Source of the DNA: Nocardia aurantiaca
GTDB lineage: Bacteria > Actinomycetota > Actinomycetes > Mycobacteriales > Mycobacteriaceae
Reading direction: 5' to 3'
Length of the DNA: 64,000 nucleotides
Assembly: GCF_009708175.1 (NCBI RefSeq)
Contig: NZ_WMBB01000006.1
Location: forward strand, 310,001-374,000
Position numbers and translations under genes: made by a program. The notes below the pieces were generated by a model, which worked only from the letters and a program-made list of their open reading frames with translations, ran no database searches and was not told the origin of the DNA. Shown here piece by piece: positions 24,643-33,183 of this stretch (positions are counted from its first letter, which is position 1; every line of letters begins with the position of its first letter).

Positions 24643-25494
24643 ATGCTCAATCCTCAGATGAAGGTTGCCTGTCCCATGATCGAATTCCGTGCTGCCCGCC
24701 GTCCCCGCACCGCCGGATCCCTCCCGGAGGAATGCCCCATCGAGGGCAAACGCATTGTCGTCACCGATGCCTGCTCCGAGATCGGCCGGGAGACCGCGCG
24801 ATTACTGGGTCTTCACGGCGCCGAGGTGATCCTGGTGGCGCGCAACGGCTCCCAGCTGATCCGGGAGTGCGCCACCATCATTCAGGCCGGGGGCCGCGCC
24901 CACTGGTACCGCTGCGACCTGTCCGCGCTCGGCGACGTGGACCAGCTGGTCGAGTGGCTGCTCACCGAATTCGACGCCGTCGACGTCCTCGTCAACAACA
25001 CCGGCCGTCCCACCCGCCGCCCGGTCCTGCAGTCCCTGGACCGCTTCCGCGACTACCAGCGCATGATGGCCGCCTACTACTTCGGCCCCCTACGCCTGAC
25101 CCTGGGCCTGCTTCCCGCCATGCTCGCCGGCGGCTCCGGCCATGTCGTGAATGTCGGCCCCTGGAGCGCCGAGACCGGCGCCGCGCCGAACTTCGCCTCC
25201 TACGCCAGCGCCCAGGCCGCCTGGGCCACCTTCGGCCAGTGCGCCGACGCCGAACTCTCCCCGCGCGGCATCCACGTCACCACGGTCCAGTGCCCCGCCT
25301 TCGAACTCGACACCGGCTCTCCGGCCTGCGTCCCCCAACACCCCACCCTGGACCCCGCCGAAGCGGCTCGCTGGATCGAATCCGCCATCCGCACCGGACC
25401 GGCCCAACTCCAGCCCCGCTTCCCCAGAGCCCTGCTCGGCCTGGCCTCCATGTCCCCCCGCACTACCCGCCTGAAGCACGCCCTGGGCATCTGA
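24643..25494 (+). CDS. SDR-like protein with degenerate active site
   Basis: A 283-aa protein with an SDR fold order but altered catalytic residues. The cofactor motif reads VVTDACSEIGRETARLLG, where TGxxxGIG is expected, so two glycines are lost. The NNA box survives as VDVLVNNTG. The active site reads YASAQAA, so the lysine of YxxxK is Gln (TAC GCC AGC GCC CAG at 25201-25215). Such proteins may bind ligand or act as scaffolds rather than reduce. ATG codons at 24643, 24658 and 24676 are all possible starts. A strong terminator follows at 25654. Confidence 0.8.
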   Translation: MLNPQMKVACPMIEFRAARRPRTAGSLPEECPIEGKRIVVTDACSEIGRETARLLGLHGAEVILVARNGSQLIRECATIIQAGGRAHWYRCDLSALGDVDQLVEWLLTEFDAVDVLVNNTGRPTRRPVLQSLDRFRDYQRMMAAYYFGPLRLTLGLLPAMLAGGSGHVVNVGPWSAETGAAPNFASYASAQAAWATFGQCADAELSPRGIHVTTVQCPAFELDTGSPACVPQHPTLDPAEAARWIESAIRTGPAQLQPRFPRALLGLASMSPRTTRLKHALGI

Positions 25495-25539
25495 GCTCGT
25501 AGTGAGAAGCCCACTCGACTCGTAGAGAGAAGCTCCCAT

Positions 25540-25613
25540 CGTCATCCCGGCATGCTTTGCCGGGATCCACGGCAGGCACGGTGGATTCCGGCCGACAGCG
25601 CGCCGGAATGACG
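25540..25613. repeat. REP-like palindromic repeat, copy A
   Basis: Imperfect inverted repeat: CGTCATCCCGGCATGC to GGGATCCAC on the left (25540-25570), GTGGATTCCGGCC to GCCGGAATGACG on the right (25581-25613). Related copies occur at 36411-36485 and, more diverged, at 45128-45218. Confidence 0.75.
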
Positions 25614-25653
25614 AAGCGAATTCCCCGGTCCCGCAGTAACCAATGAGGGGAGG

Positions 25654-25690
25654 GCGGGCCGTCCGGAGGACGTGCGGACGGCCCGCTTTT
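25654..25690 (+). terminator. Rho-independent terminator
   Basis: GCGGGCCGTCC (25654-25664) pairs with GGACGGCCCGC (25676-25686), followed directly by TTTT. It lies downstream of the SDR-like gene. Confidence 0.85.
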
Positions 25691-25796
25691 CGAAACATCC
25701 TGTGCCGCAGCCGGCGAACTCCGGGTTTGGCGGACCGATGAATTCGGGATGGGAGCCACGTCTTCATGCTGTGACCAACTTTTCGAAGGAGCTGCT

Positions 25797-26414
25797 GTGC
25801 GCGTTCTGGTTGTGAACCATGTCAGTTTGGACGGTGTTATGCAGGGGCCTGGGCGCCCCGACGAAGACACCCGCGATGGCTTCCGTCACGGTGGCTGGGC
25901 CGTGCGCGACAACGACTCGGCCATGGGTCCGAGCATGAGCGAGCGGATGGGCGAGGGATTCTCCTGGCTGTTCGGCCGACGCAGCTACGAGGACATGCTG
26001 ACTCACTGGAACCGGGTCGGAGGCCCGTTCAAAGAAGGCCTGAACCGGACCCAGAAGTACGTGGTCACGTCGAACCCCGATACCCGACTGCCATGGCCGA
26101 ACTCGACACCACTCACCGATGACATCACTGCCCAGATCTCCACGCTGCGCGAGCAGCCGGGCGGCAATCTTGTCATCATGGGCAGCGGCCAGCTCGTCCG
26201 TTCACTGCTGCCTTACGGTCTGATCGACGAACTACTCCTGATGATCCACCCCGTGGTCCTCGGATCGGGCCACCGTTTGTTCGGCCGGGATGACCAAGTA
26301 CACCAATGGAAGCTTGTCGACTGCACACCGACGGCCACAGGCGTGCTGATGGCGACTTACCAGCCGGCTCATATATCCTCAGGACTCCCGCCGGAAGGCG
26401 TCGACGTCCGATAA
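25797..26414 (+). CDS. Dihydrofolate reductase family protein (RibD C-terminal)
   Basis: A 205-aa protein of the RibD C-terminal/DHFR-like fold. It begins VRVLVVNHVSLDGVMQGPG and contains SWLFGRRSYEDMLTHWNR, KYVVTSNPDTRLPWPNSTPL, and the NADPH-binding GGNLVIMGSGQLVRSLLPYG. The typical ending IDELLLMIHPVVLGSGHRLF is present. GAAGGA sits 6 bp before the GTG. Members are often annotated as deaminase-reductases but their substrates are mostly unknown. Confidence 0.9.
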   Translation: MRVLVVNHVSLDGVMQGPGRPDEDTRDGFRHGGWAVRDNDSAMGPSMSERMGEGFSWLFGRRSYEDMLTHWNRVGGPFKEGLNRTQKYVVTSNPDTRLPWPNSTPLTDDITAQISTLREQPGGNLVIMGSGQLVRSLLPYGLIDELLLMIHPVVLGSGHRLFGRDDQVHQWKLVDCTPTATGVLMATYQPAHISSGLPPEGVDVR

Positions 26415-26521
26415 TGCCGTCGGGCGGCCTCCGGTCGCTGCCGGCAGGTCGATGTCCCGCCGTGCTCCGAGCACCGACGCAGGCGCATGGACGGTGGCAC
26501 GACAACAGCACTCGTAGCTTC

Positions 26522-26558
26522 GAGAACAGCCCGAGCTCATACCACCGGGGCTGTTCTC
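26522..26558 (+). terminator. Hairpin GAGAACAGCCC/GGGCTGTTCTC
   Basis: A perfect 11-bp stem (26522-26532 with 26548-26558) lies between the RibD-like gene and the membrane protein gene. It has no U-run. It may end the upstream transcript or act as a leader structure for the next gene. Confidence 0.5.
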
Positions 26559-26632
26559 ATACCCGGGTACGGGTCCGCAAACCCACCGCCGGGGGACGTG
26601 ACGAGGCGGGCGCTGCCCCTAGCGTCACCGCC

Positions 26633-27679
26633 ATGACCACGCACGACCGTCCGATGCTCGCACCACTCATCGACCCCACACCACCGCGCCGGCTGCATCG
26701 GCCCCTGCTCGCCAGTACAAGCGCCATGGCCGCCCTGGGCGTATTTTCCCTGTGCGCCATGGCCTTCGACGACCGCATCCTGCTCGGCGAATCGGTGTGG
26801 CTCAAGCCGCTGAAGTTCGCTGTCGCCATGGCCCTCTACTGCGGGACCTTGGCGTGGCTGATGTCATTCCCGCACCGCGGGCGACGCCTGACCTGGTGGA
26901 TGGGCGTGGTCTTCGCCGCCACCGCAGTCATGGACGTAGGTTTCATCGTGGTACAGGCCGCGCGCGGCACCTTCAGCCACTTCAACACCCAACACGACAC
27001 GGTCAACACCATCGGCCAATGGGTGTTCACGATCGGCGTGCCCGGACTGTTCCTGGCAAATCTGGTGATAGCGGTAACCCTCTCGTGGCAGCGCATCACC
27101 GACCGGCCCACCTCTCTGGCCATCCGCGCGGGCCTGGGCATCGCAGTGCTCGGCATGGCGCTTGCCTACATCATGGGCTACAGCGGCACCCAACACACCA
27201 CCGATGCCGCCGGTCGCCCTGTCACCCTGATGTCGGGCCACACCTTCGAAACCGGGCGGCCCGACGTGCGTGACGGGGTCGCGGGCATGCCCCTCACACA
27301 CTGGTCCACAGTAGGCGGCGATCTGCGGATCGCGCATTTCGCGGGCTTGCACGGCATTCAGTTGCTCATCGGGGCGGCAGCGGTGCTGGCGCGGCTGGCT
27401 CCGGCGGTGGGTTGGCTGCGTCCCGAGCGCACCCGCGCCCGGCTGATCGGGGTGCTGGCGATGGGGTACACAGGTTTGGTGGCAGTGCTGCTGTGGCAAG
27501 GGTTGCGCCGGCAACCGGTGACCCGGCCCGACGGTGAAACCCTCACCGCCTTCGGCCTTGTCGCCGCCCTCACCGCCGCCGGAATTGCGATCGTCCACGG
27601 CCTGAATGTGCGGGCCCGGCCGGCCGAGATCAGTGCAACGGTTCGGCCTGGCGGATCAACGCCACCAATGCCGCAGTGA
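26633..27679 (+). CDS. Multi-pass membrane protein of unknown function
   Basis: A 348-aa integral membrane protein with roughly eight hydrophobic helices, for example STSAMAALGVFSLCAMAF, WLKPLKFAVAMALYCGTLAW, WWMGVVFAATAVMDVGFIVV, and IGVLAMGYTGLVAVLLWQGL. Between them are short polar loops with histidines (FSHFNTQHDTVNT, LRIAHFAGLHGIQ) that could bind metal or haem, but no family is recognised. A proline-rich cytosolic N-terminus (LIDPTPPRRLHRPL) precedes the first helix. ATG at 26633; no clear Shine-Dalgarno. Confidence 0.75.
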   Translation: MTTHDRPMLAPLIDPTPPRRLHRPLLASTSAMAALGVFSLCAMAFDDRILLGESVWLKPLKFAVAMALYCGTLAWLMSFPHRGRRLTWWMGVVFAATAVMDVGFIVVQAARGTFSHFNTQHDTVNTIGQWVFTIGVPGLFLANLVIAVTLSWQRITDRPTSLAIRAGLGIAVLGMALAYIMGYSGTQHTTDAAGRPVTLMSGHTFETGRPDVRDGVAGMPLTHWSTVGGDLRIAHFAGLHGIQLLIGAAAVLARLAPAVGWLRPERTRARLIGVLAMGYTGLVAVLLWQGLRRQPVTRPDGETLTAFGLVAALTAAGIAIVHGLNVRARPAEISATVRPGGSTPPMPQ

Positions 27680-28004
27680 GATCGCCGAGTTCGATCATCT
27701 CGGTGTCATCGGAGAGCGCCGAGCCATAACGACCGACCGTCCGAATCCGGATCTCCGTGTATCAGGGATATCCGGACTGGTGGCAGTGGGCTACGGCGTT
27801 ATCGGAGACCTTCGGATACGCATGTGAGTCCTCGTGGCGTGGGTTTGAATAAGAGTGGACGGCAACGCATTCGACGGCTGTGTGTCCTGTCGGCCCGTGG
27901 GGTCCAAGTCCCGCCGGATCTGGCGATTGGCCGCCACCGCAGATAGAGACCTCGTACCGGCTGCGGGGTGGCGCCGACCGCAAGGCGCGGGTGAAGGCGC
28001 ACAG
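27680..28004. other. Intergenic, apparently decayed sequence
   Basis: About 325 bp between the membrane protein gene and the transposase remnant. No intact frame or RNA gene is recognised. It may hold the degraded 3' part of the IS481-type element, but no motif proves this. Confidence 0.35.
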
Positions 28005-28259
28005 CTACCACGACAACGGCGGCTCGCGTATTTGGTCAGGTAGTACAGCTTCGCGCCCGTTTCGAGGTACCGGCCGACTGAGCCGGTCTGCCATCCCGGC
28101 TTCGCCCAGGTCGCGATACCGGTCTGCCCACCGTTTGGCGGTCGTGGCCGATACCTGGAACCGTTCGGCGGCCCGCCGCAGCGGCCAGCCGTCGTCAACG
28201 ACACAACGCGCCAGCCGCAATCGGCCCAGCTCCGACAATGGCGCATTACGGTGGGACAC
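28005..28259 (-). pseudogene. IS481-type transposase, 5' fragment
   Basis: About 84 codons starting at GTG (28259) read VSHRNAPLSELGRLRLARCV, VDDGWPLRRAAERFQVSATT and AKRWADRYRDLGEAGMADRL. This is the conserved N-terminal helix-turn-helix of IS481 family transposases. The DDE catalytic part is missing: after LSRPVPRNG the frame becomes unrelated and stops. The element therefore cannot move on its own. It lies at the truncated end of a hydrolase pseudogene, which suggests that the insertion disrupted that gene. Confidence 0.8.
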
Positions 28260-28319
28260 GAAGACCTCCGACGGTGGGTGTGTTTGTTTGGCAGCTCGCA
28301 CTTCACCCGGAGGTCTTCG
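28259..28319. repeat. 12-bp inverted repeat at transposase leader
   Basis: CGAAGACCTCCG (28259-28270) and CGGAGGTCTTCG (28308-28319) are perfect complements around a 37-nt loop. The stem reaches the GTG start of the transposase remnant, so in RNA it would hide the initiation region. Confidence 0.7.
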
Positions 28320-28325
28320 TTTTGT

Positions 28326-28880
28326 CAGCACGCCACGCCGTCACCAACGTCCGTGGTCAGTACAGCTAGCCGGTCGAGGACGAATCGGGTGTCGGCGACG
28401 CGGACCTGTAACGCTTGTCCGATCTGCGCGTTGACCTGGTCGGCATCGGCGCCCCGCGGCAGAACGCTGTTTTGGAGCCGTCCGCTCCGGGGAATTCGGT
28501 CGCGAGCGATTCATAGGTGTGGCTGATGGTGACCACGACGAATCCGTGACTGGCGAGATCCTCGGCCTGCGCGGTTCTGGTCTCGCGCGGCATGCCATGC
28601 CGGGGGAGAACAGTACGATCGGTCGCCGCCCATCAGCGCTGTTCGCAGCCGCGTCGGCCTGACCGTGGCTCGGCGCCAACGTCCACGACCCCGTGATCGA
28701 CGGACCGACCTTGGCCAAGCCGTCCGCGTAAGCCTGGGACACTTTTTCGGAAACCCAGGGCCGCAACGGCATTACTGCTCGTTCGGCGGCGGGGTACCAG
28801 ATGCTGATCATCAACTCGCGTGTACGAGTCGGGAGATGCGGATCGTGACGAGACGGATCGACCAGATGCACATCGACCAC
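28326..28880 (-). pseudogene. Alpha/beta-hydrolase (PAF-acetylhydrolase-like) pseudogene
   Basis: The first frame from 28880 reads VDVHLVDPSRHDPHLPTRTR, ELMISIWYPA and RRPIVLFSPGM. At 28591-28600 a tandem CATGCCATGC adds 5 bp and shifts the frame. The protein continues in another frame as PRETRTAQAEDLASHGFVVV, then TISHTYESLATEFPG. A second shift near an A4 run leads to ADADQVNAQIGQALQVRVAD and TRFVLDRL, after which homology stops next to the IS481 remnant. The nucleophile region (GHSxGG) is lost. Members are secreted lipases or esterases. With two frameshifts and loss of the catalytic half, this copy is not functional. Confidence 0.8.
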
Positions 28881-28922
28881 GCGATTGCTTCAGAGCCGGT
28901 CGACTCAGGCAGGCCAATAGCA

Positions 28923-28954
28923 AAGCGCCCCATCCGAATTCGGATGGGGCGCTT
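28923..28954 (-). terminator. Perfect 32-bp palindrome after ctaF
   Basis: AAGCGCCCCATCCGAA is followed directly by its reverse complement (28939-28954). The hairpin lies 15 bp downstream of the ctaF stop, on the minus strand, and is the likely end of the ctaC-ctaF transcript. Confidence 0.85.
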
Positions 28955-28968
28955 CGAAACGTGCCGCG

Positions 28969-29385
28969 TCAGTGCTTCTCGGGGCCGAGGTGGTACTCGA
29001 ACACCAGGCCGCCGGCGGCGACCAGGACGCAGACCACGCCGATGCCGATCAGCCAGAACTGGAAGAACGCGAGGCCGAGGGCGGCGATGGAGCCCGCGCC
29101 GGCCAGCAGGATGGGCCAGAACGAGCCGGGCGAGAAGAAGCCCAGGTCGCCGGCGCCGTCGATGATCTCCGCCTCTTCGTAGTCCTCGGGACGCAGGTCC
29201 AGGCGGCGGGCGACGAAACGGAAGTAGGTGGCCACGATCAGCGCCAGGCCCGCCGACAGCACGATGGCGGTGGTGCCCGCCCACTCGACGCCGGTGCGGG
29301 AGCGGCCGGTGAAGTAGCCGTAGACGATGGCCACGATCACGAAGAAGACCGTGATCAGTTCGAAGATGCGAGCTTCGACCTTCAT
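28969..29385 (-). CDS. ctaF: Cytochrome c oxidase subunit 4 (actinobacterial type)
   Basis: A 138-aa membrane protein of the actinobacterial aa3 oxidase. It begins [20 protein letters not shown] and [20 protein letters not shown], with [20 protein letters not shown] on the cytosolic loop and four hydrophobic helices in all. This is the standard pattern of CtaF, which stabilises the oxidase in the bc1-aa3 supercomplex. It starts 12 bp after ctaC and is in the same operon. The order ctaC-ctaF is as in mycobacteria. Confidence 0.95.
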   Translation of the reverse strand: MKVEARIFELITVFFVIVAIVYGYFTGRSRTGVEWAGTTAIVLSAGLALIVATYFRFVARRLDLRPEDYEEAEIIDGAGDLGFFSPGSFWPILLAGAGSIAALGLAFFQFWLIGIGVVCVLVAAGGLVFEYHLGPEKH

Positions 29386-29397
29386 GTCAGTTCATCC

Positions 29398-30516
29398 TCA
29401 CTTGGCGTCGGCGAGTTCGTTACCGCGCGCCTTGCGGTCGGTGTTGAACGGCTTGGTGGAGGTCGCCACCGGCGACTCGCCGATGCTGGCGAGTGCCTCG
29501 GCGTTGGTCTTGTGGTCCTTGACCCGGGCGTCCATGTACTTCTGGAACTTCTCCGGCGAGACGACGCGGATCTCGAAGTTCATCATCGAGTGGAAGGTGC
29601 CGCACATCTCGGCGCAACGGCCGACGAACGCGCCTTCCTTCTCGATCTTGGTGACCTGGAAGCGATTATCCGAGTTGTTTTCCTTCGGATTCGGCATCAC
29701 GTCGCGCTTGAACAGGAACTCCGGGACCCAGAAGGAGTGGATGACGTCGGCGGCGGCCAGCTCGAACTCGATGTTCTTGCCGGACGGCAGGACCAGCACC
29801 GGAACCTCGTTCGAGGTGCCGACGGTCTCGACCTTGTCGTAGTGCAGGTAGGAGATGTCATTGGCAGGCAGGCCGTTGTTCGGGCCGGGCTGCGGGTGGC
29901 CATCCTTGGTCGCTTCCTTGTAGCGATCCTTGATGTCCTGGTTCATGTCCTGGCGCTCGGTGTCGACGCCGTTGTAAACCGGGCTGCCGTCCTTGAGGTC
30001 GACCTTCTGGTAACCGAACTTCCAGTTCCACTGGTAGGCGGTCACGTCGACCACGACGTCCGGGTTGCCGACCTTGTCGGTCACGAAGTTCTGAACGACC
30101 ACGGTGAAGTAGAACAGCACCGCGATGATCACGAACGGGATCGCCGTGTAGCTCAGCTCCAGCGGCACGTTGTAACCGGTCTGCCGCGGGAACTCCGGGG
30201 AGTTCGGCTTCTTGCGGTGGAACGCGACGGTCCAGAAGGTCAGTCCCCACACCAGCACGCCCATCGCGAGGGCGGCGAGCACGGACCATGTCCACAGCTC
30301 ACGCATCCGGGTGGCCTGCGGCGTGATGCCCGAGGGCCAGCCGAACCGAAGCCACGGGTTGTCGATCGAGCAGCCGGAGACGAGCATCGCGGTCATTCCC
30401 AATGACACCGCCAGCCCGGCCCGCCGAAGGATGCGGCCCCGCCGACCCTGGGCGGGTCGTGCCCCTATCGCCTCGCTCGCCTTGTGCGCCACGCTCAACG
30501 CCTTCCTGGTCGCCAT
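29398..30516 (-). CDS. ctaC: Cytochrome c oxidase subunit II
   Basis: A 372-aa membrane-anchored subunit that receives electrons at the CuA centre. A lipoprotein signal ends LGMTAMLVSGCS. Two membrane helices follow (SVLAALAMGVLVWGLTFWTV; IPFVIIAVLFYFTVVV). The CuA ligands are visible: VIHSFWVPEF, then Cys301, Cys305, His309 and Met312 in RCAEMCGTFHSMM. An insert of about 40 charged residues (DTERQDMNQDIKDRYKEATK and onward) between the helices and the CuA domain is typical of actinobacterial CtaC. The start is set at ATG 30516; further upstream codons lack conserved content. It is divergent from asnB. Confidence 0.95.
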   Translation of the reverse strand: MATRKALSVAHKASEAIGARPAQGRRGRILRRAGLAVSLGMTAMLVSGCSIDNPWLRFGWPSGITPQATRMRELWTWSVLAALAMGVLVWGLTFWTVAFHRKKPNSPEFPRQTGYNVPLELSYTAIPFVIIAVLFYFTVVVQNFVTDKVGNPDVVVDVTAYQWNWKFGYQKVDLKDGSPVYNGVDTERQDMNQDIKDRYKEATKDGHPQPGPNNGLPANDISYLHYDKVETVGTSNEVPVLVLPSGKNIEFELAAADVIHSFWVPEFLFKRDVMPNPKENNSDNRFQVTKIEKEGAFVGRCAEMCGTFHSMMNFEIRVVSPEKFQKYMDARVKDHKTNAEALASIGESPVATSTKPFNTDRKARGNELADAK

Positions 30517-30985
30517 TCCGACACCGCGTCGCCCGGACTCCCTTCCGCCGGACGACACACTTTCAGCACAGTTTGGGAGCTCGGGGGAAGGATACGCGTG
30601 AACGCACAACCGACCCTGAGAGTTTCCCAAGTACTACGCAGCGTAGACCAAAGAACGGCCCCCGTTGTGACGGGGTCCAGTTCGACACGCTCTGTCCAAC
30701 TCGCCTCCGCTTCGCTCCGGCTGTTCGCAGCCCTGTCACCTCGGTCTTCCCTTCCTCCGCTCCGCCAAGGCGCAGGTCCATGGAGCCATTCGCTCCCGCT
30801 TCCGCTCCCAGCGCGGGGAAGCGCGGCGCGGTCCGGACCGAGGCGGGGTGCGAACTTTTCGGTGTTGGATACGGGGCTGAGCGGGATCCGCCCCGGTACG
30901 GCATACTCGGGCGGTAGGTTTCGCGTCCAGCGTGCCCGTGCGGGCACGCCCCAATCCTTAGATCTGGAAAGAGGTTCTCGGCGCA
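30517..30985. promoter_or_regulatory. 469-bp divergent control region ctaC/asnB
   Basis: No credible gene is seen. A CTACGC-A-GCGTAG dyad lies at 30634-30646. The rest is C/T-rich on the plus strand (30690-30790) without tRNA or riboswitch features that I can recognise. It must hold the promoters of both divergent genes. Confidence 0.5.
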
Positions 30986-32953
30986 GTGTGTGGTCTGCTC
31001 GGATTTCTGACAGCTACAACGGCTACTACTCCGGATGGGCGGACGGTCGAGACCACCGCGGCACAGGTGTACGAGGCCCTGCACTGCCAGCGGCACCGCG
31101 GCCCGGACGAGCGCGGCACCTGGAACGACGAGCGCATGATCTTCGGCTTCAACCGCCTGTCGATCATCGATATCGAGCACTCGCACCAGCCGCTGCGCTG
31201 GGGTCCGCCGGAGAACCCCGAGCGGTACGCCATGACCTTCAACGGCGAGATCTACAACTATCTCGAGCTGCGCGCCGAACTGAAGCAGGCGCACGCGGCG
31301 GAGTTCGGCGATGAGCCCATGTTCCGCACCGAGGGCGACGGCGAGGCCATCATGGCGGCCTTCCACTACTGGGGCGCCAAGGCCCCGAGCCGGCTGCGCG
31401 GCATGTTCGCCTTCGCCATCTGGGATACACAGCTGAACAAACTGTTCCTGGCGCGCGATCCGTTCGGCATCAAGCCGCTGTTCATCGCCACCGGAGACGG
31501 CGGCACCGCCTTCTCCAGCGAGAAGAAGAGCCTGCTGGGACTGCTTCCGGCACTGGAGCTTTCCGACGATCTGGACCCGCGCGCACTCGAGCACTACACG
31601 GTGCTGCAGTACGTGCCCGAGGCCGAGACCCTGCACAAGGACATCCGCCGCCTCGAATCCGGCTGCTACGCCTGGGTCGAGCCGGGCGAGACCCCGCGGG
31701 TGACCCGCTATTTCAACCCGCAGTTCCGGGTGCAGAAGTTCGCGGCCGGCAGCGAGGCCACGCGGTATCGGGAGATCGCGGAGGCGCTCGAGGATTCCGT
31801 CGCCAAGCACATGCGCGCGGATGTGACCGTCGGCGCGTTCCTCTCTGGCGGCATCGACTCCACCGCCATTGCGGCGCTGGCCATTCGCCACAACCCCAAC
31901 CTGCTCACCTTCACCTCGGCCTTCGAGCGCCAGGGCTACTCGGAGGCCGATGTGGCCGCCGAGACCGCCGAGGCCATCGGCGCCAAGCACTACATCCGCA
32001 TGGTCTCCCCCGAGGAGTACGCGGCCGCCATCCCCGAAATCGTCTGGTACCTCGATGAACCCGTGGCCGACCCGGCGCTGGTACCGCTGTACTTCGTGGC
32101 CCAGGAGGCCCGCAAGCACGTCAAGGTGGTGCTCTCCGGCGAGGGCTCCGACGAGCTGTTCGGCGGCTACACCATCTACCGGGAACCGCTGTCGCTCAAG
32201 CCCTTCGACTACCTGCCCAAGCGGCTGCGCAAGCTGGCGGGCATGCTGTCGGACCGGATTCCGGAGGGCACCCGCGGCAAGAGCCTGCTGCACCGCGGCT
32301 CGCTCACCCTGGAGGAGCGCTACTACGGCAACGCCCGCAGCTTCAACGACGCCCAATTGCGTTCGGTGCTGCGGGAATTCCGCCCCGAGTGGACCCACCA
32401 GGACGTCACCGCCCCCATCTACGCCATGCAGGGCTACCACTGGGATCCGGTGGCCCGCATGCAGCATCTGGACCTGTTCACCTGGCTGCGCGGCGACATC
32501 CTGGTCAAGGCCGACAAGATGACCATGGCCAACTCCCTGGAGTTGCGCGTCCCCTTCCTGGACCCCGAGGTCTTCAAGGTCGCCGAGAAGATCCCCGTCG
32601 ACCAGAAGATCACCAAGGAGACCACCAAATACGCCCTGCGCCAGGCGCTCACGGACATCGTGCCCCCGCACGTCCTCCACCGCGCCAAGCTCGGCTTCCC
32701 GGTCCCCCTGCGCCACTGGCTGCGCGGCCCCGAACTCTACGACTGGGCCCGCGCCCAGATCACCGAGTCCGGCACCGATCACCTGCTGAACAAGCAGGCG
32801 ATCCTCGCCATGCTGGAAGCCCACCGCACCGGCCCGGTCGACCACAGCCGCCGCCTGTGGACCCTCATCGTCTTCATGATCTGGCACGGCATCTTCGTCG
32901 AGAATCGCATCAAGCCCGAGATCCAGGAGCCGACCTACCCGGTCAACCTCTGA
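30986..32953 (+). CDS. asnB: Glutamine-hydrolysing asparagine synthase
   Basis: A 655-aa cytoplasmic amidotransferase. The GTG start places the nucleophile Cys2 directly after Met (MCGLLGFLTA), as required for the N-terminal glutaminase domain. RHRGPDERGTWNDE and FNGEIYNYLELRAEL belong to the same domain. The synthase domain has the ATP pyrophosphatase loop FLSGGIDSTAIAALA and the VLSGEGSDELFGGYTIYRE motif. It is the homologue of M. tuberculosis Rv2201, which also faces ctaC. In mycolata this enzyme is linked to asparagine supply and to amidation of cell-wall precursors; the latter is recall rather than evidence here. A terminator follows. Confidence 0.95.
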   Translation: MCGLLGFLTATTATTPDGRTVETTAAQVYEALHCQRHRGPDERGTWNDERMIFGFNRLSIIDIEHSHQPLRWGPPENPERYAMTFNGEIYNYLELRAELKQAHAAEFGDEPMFRTEGDGEAIMAAFHYWGAKAPSRLRGMFAFAIWDTQLNKLFLARDPFGIKPLFIATGDGGTAFSSEKKSLLGLLPALELSDDLDPRALEHYTVLQYVPEAETLHKDIRRLESGCYAWVEPGETPRVTRYFNPQFRVQKFAAGSEATRYREIAEALEDSVAKHMRADVTVGAFLSGGIDSTAIAALAIRHNPNLLTFTSAFERQGYSEADVAAETAEAIGAKHYIRMVSPEEYAAAIPEIVWYLDEPVADPALVPLYFVAQEARKHVKVVLSGEGSDELFGGYTIYREPLSLKPFDYLPKRLRKLAGMLSDRIPEGTRGKSLLHRGSLTLEERYYGNARSFNDAQLRSVLREFRPEWTHQDVTAPIYAMQGYHWDPVARMQHLDLFTWLRGDILVKADKMTMANSLELRVPFLDPEVFKVAEKIPVDQKITKETTKYALRQALTDIVPPHVLHRAKLGFPVPLRHWLRGPELYDWARAQITESGTDHLLNKQAILAMLEAHRTGPVDHSRRLWTLIVFMIWHGIFVENRIKPEIQEPTYPVNL

Positions 32954-32967
32954 TCCGACGCAACAGA

Positions 32968-33004
32968 CGGGAGCGCCTTCCTACACGGAAGACGCTCCCG
33001 TTTG
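32968..33004 (+). terminator. Terminator after asnB
   Basis: CGGGAGCG (32968-32975) pairs with CGCTCCCG (32993-33000). An inner CTTCC/GGAAG extends the stem, and TTT follows. Confidence 0.85.
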
Positions 33005-33183
33005 CCTTCGCGCGCCGCGCGATTCCTGCCCGGCAGACTATGGGCACCTATTCGGCAGATTATCGCCCGAGACCGCGACCGGGTGGTTCCGGCTGGCAGG
33101 TTCTCTCGAGACGAAATCGCCTACCCATCAGACCGATTCATCAATGCGGTACTCACCCACTGATCACGGTGCACGGCGCGACC

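Noticed and set aside
27820..27960. Possible tRNA because of GGGTTTGAATAAG
   Set aside because: The T-loop-like word is not flanked by a matching stem and no acceptor or anticodon arm can be drawn.
30563..32887. 774-codon minus-strand open frame over asnB
   Set aside because: It is antisense to the clearly conserved asnB and has no domain-like sequence. High GC keeps the frame open.
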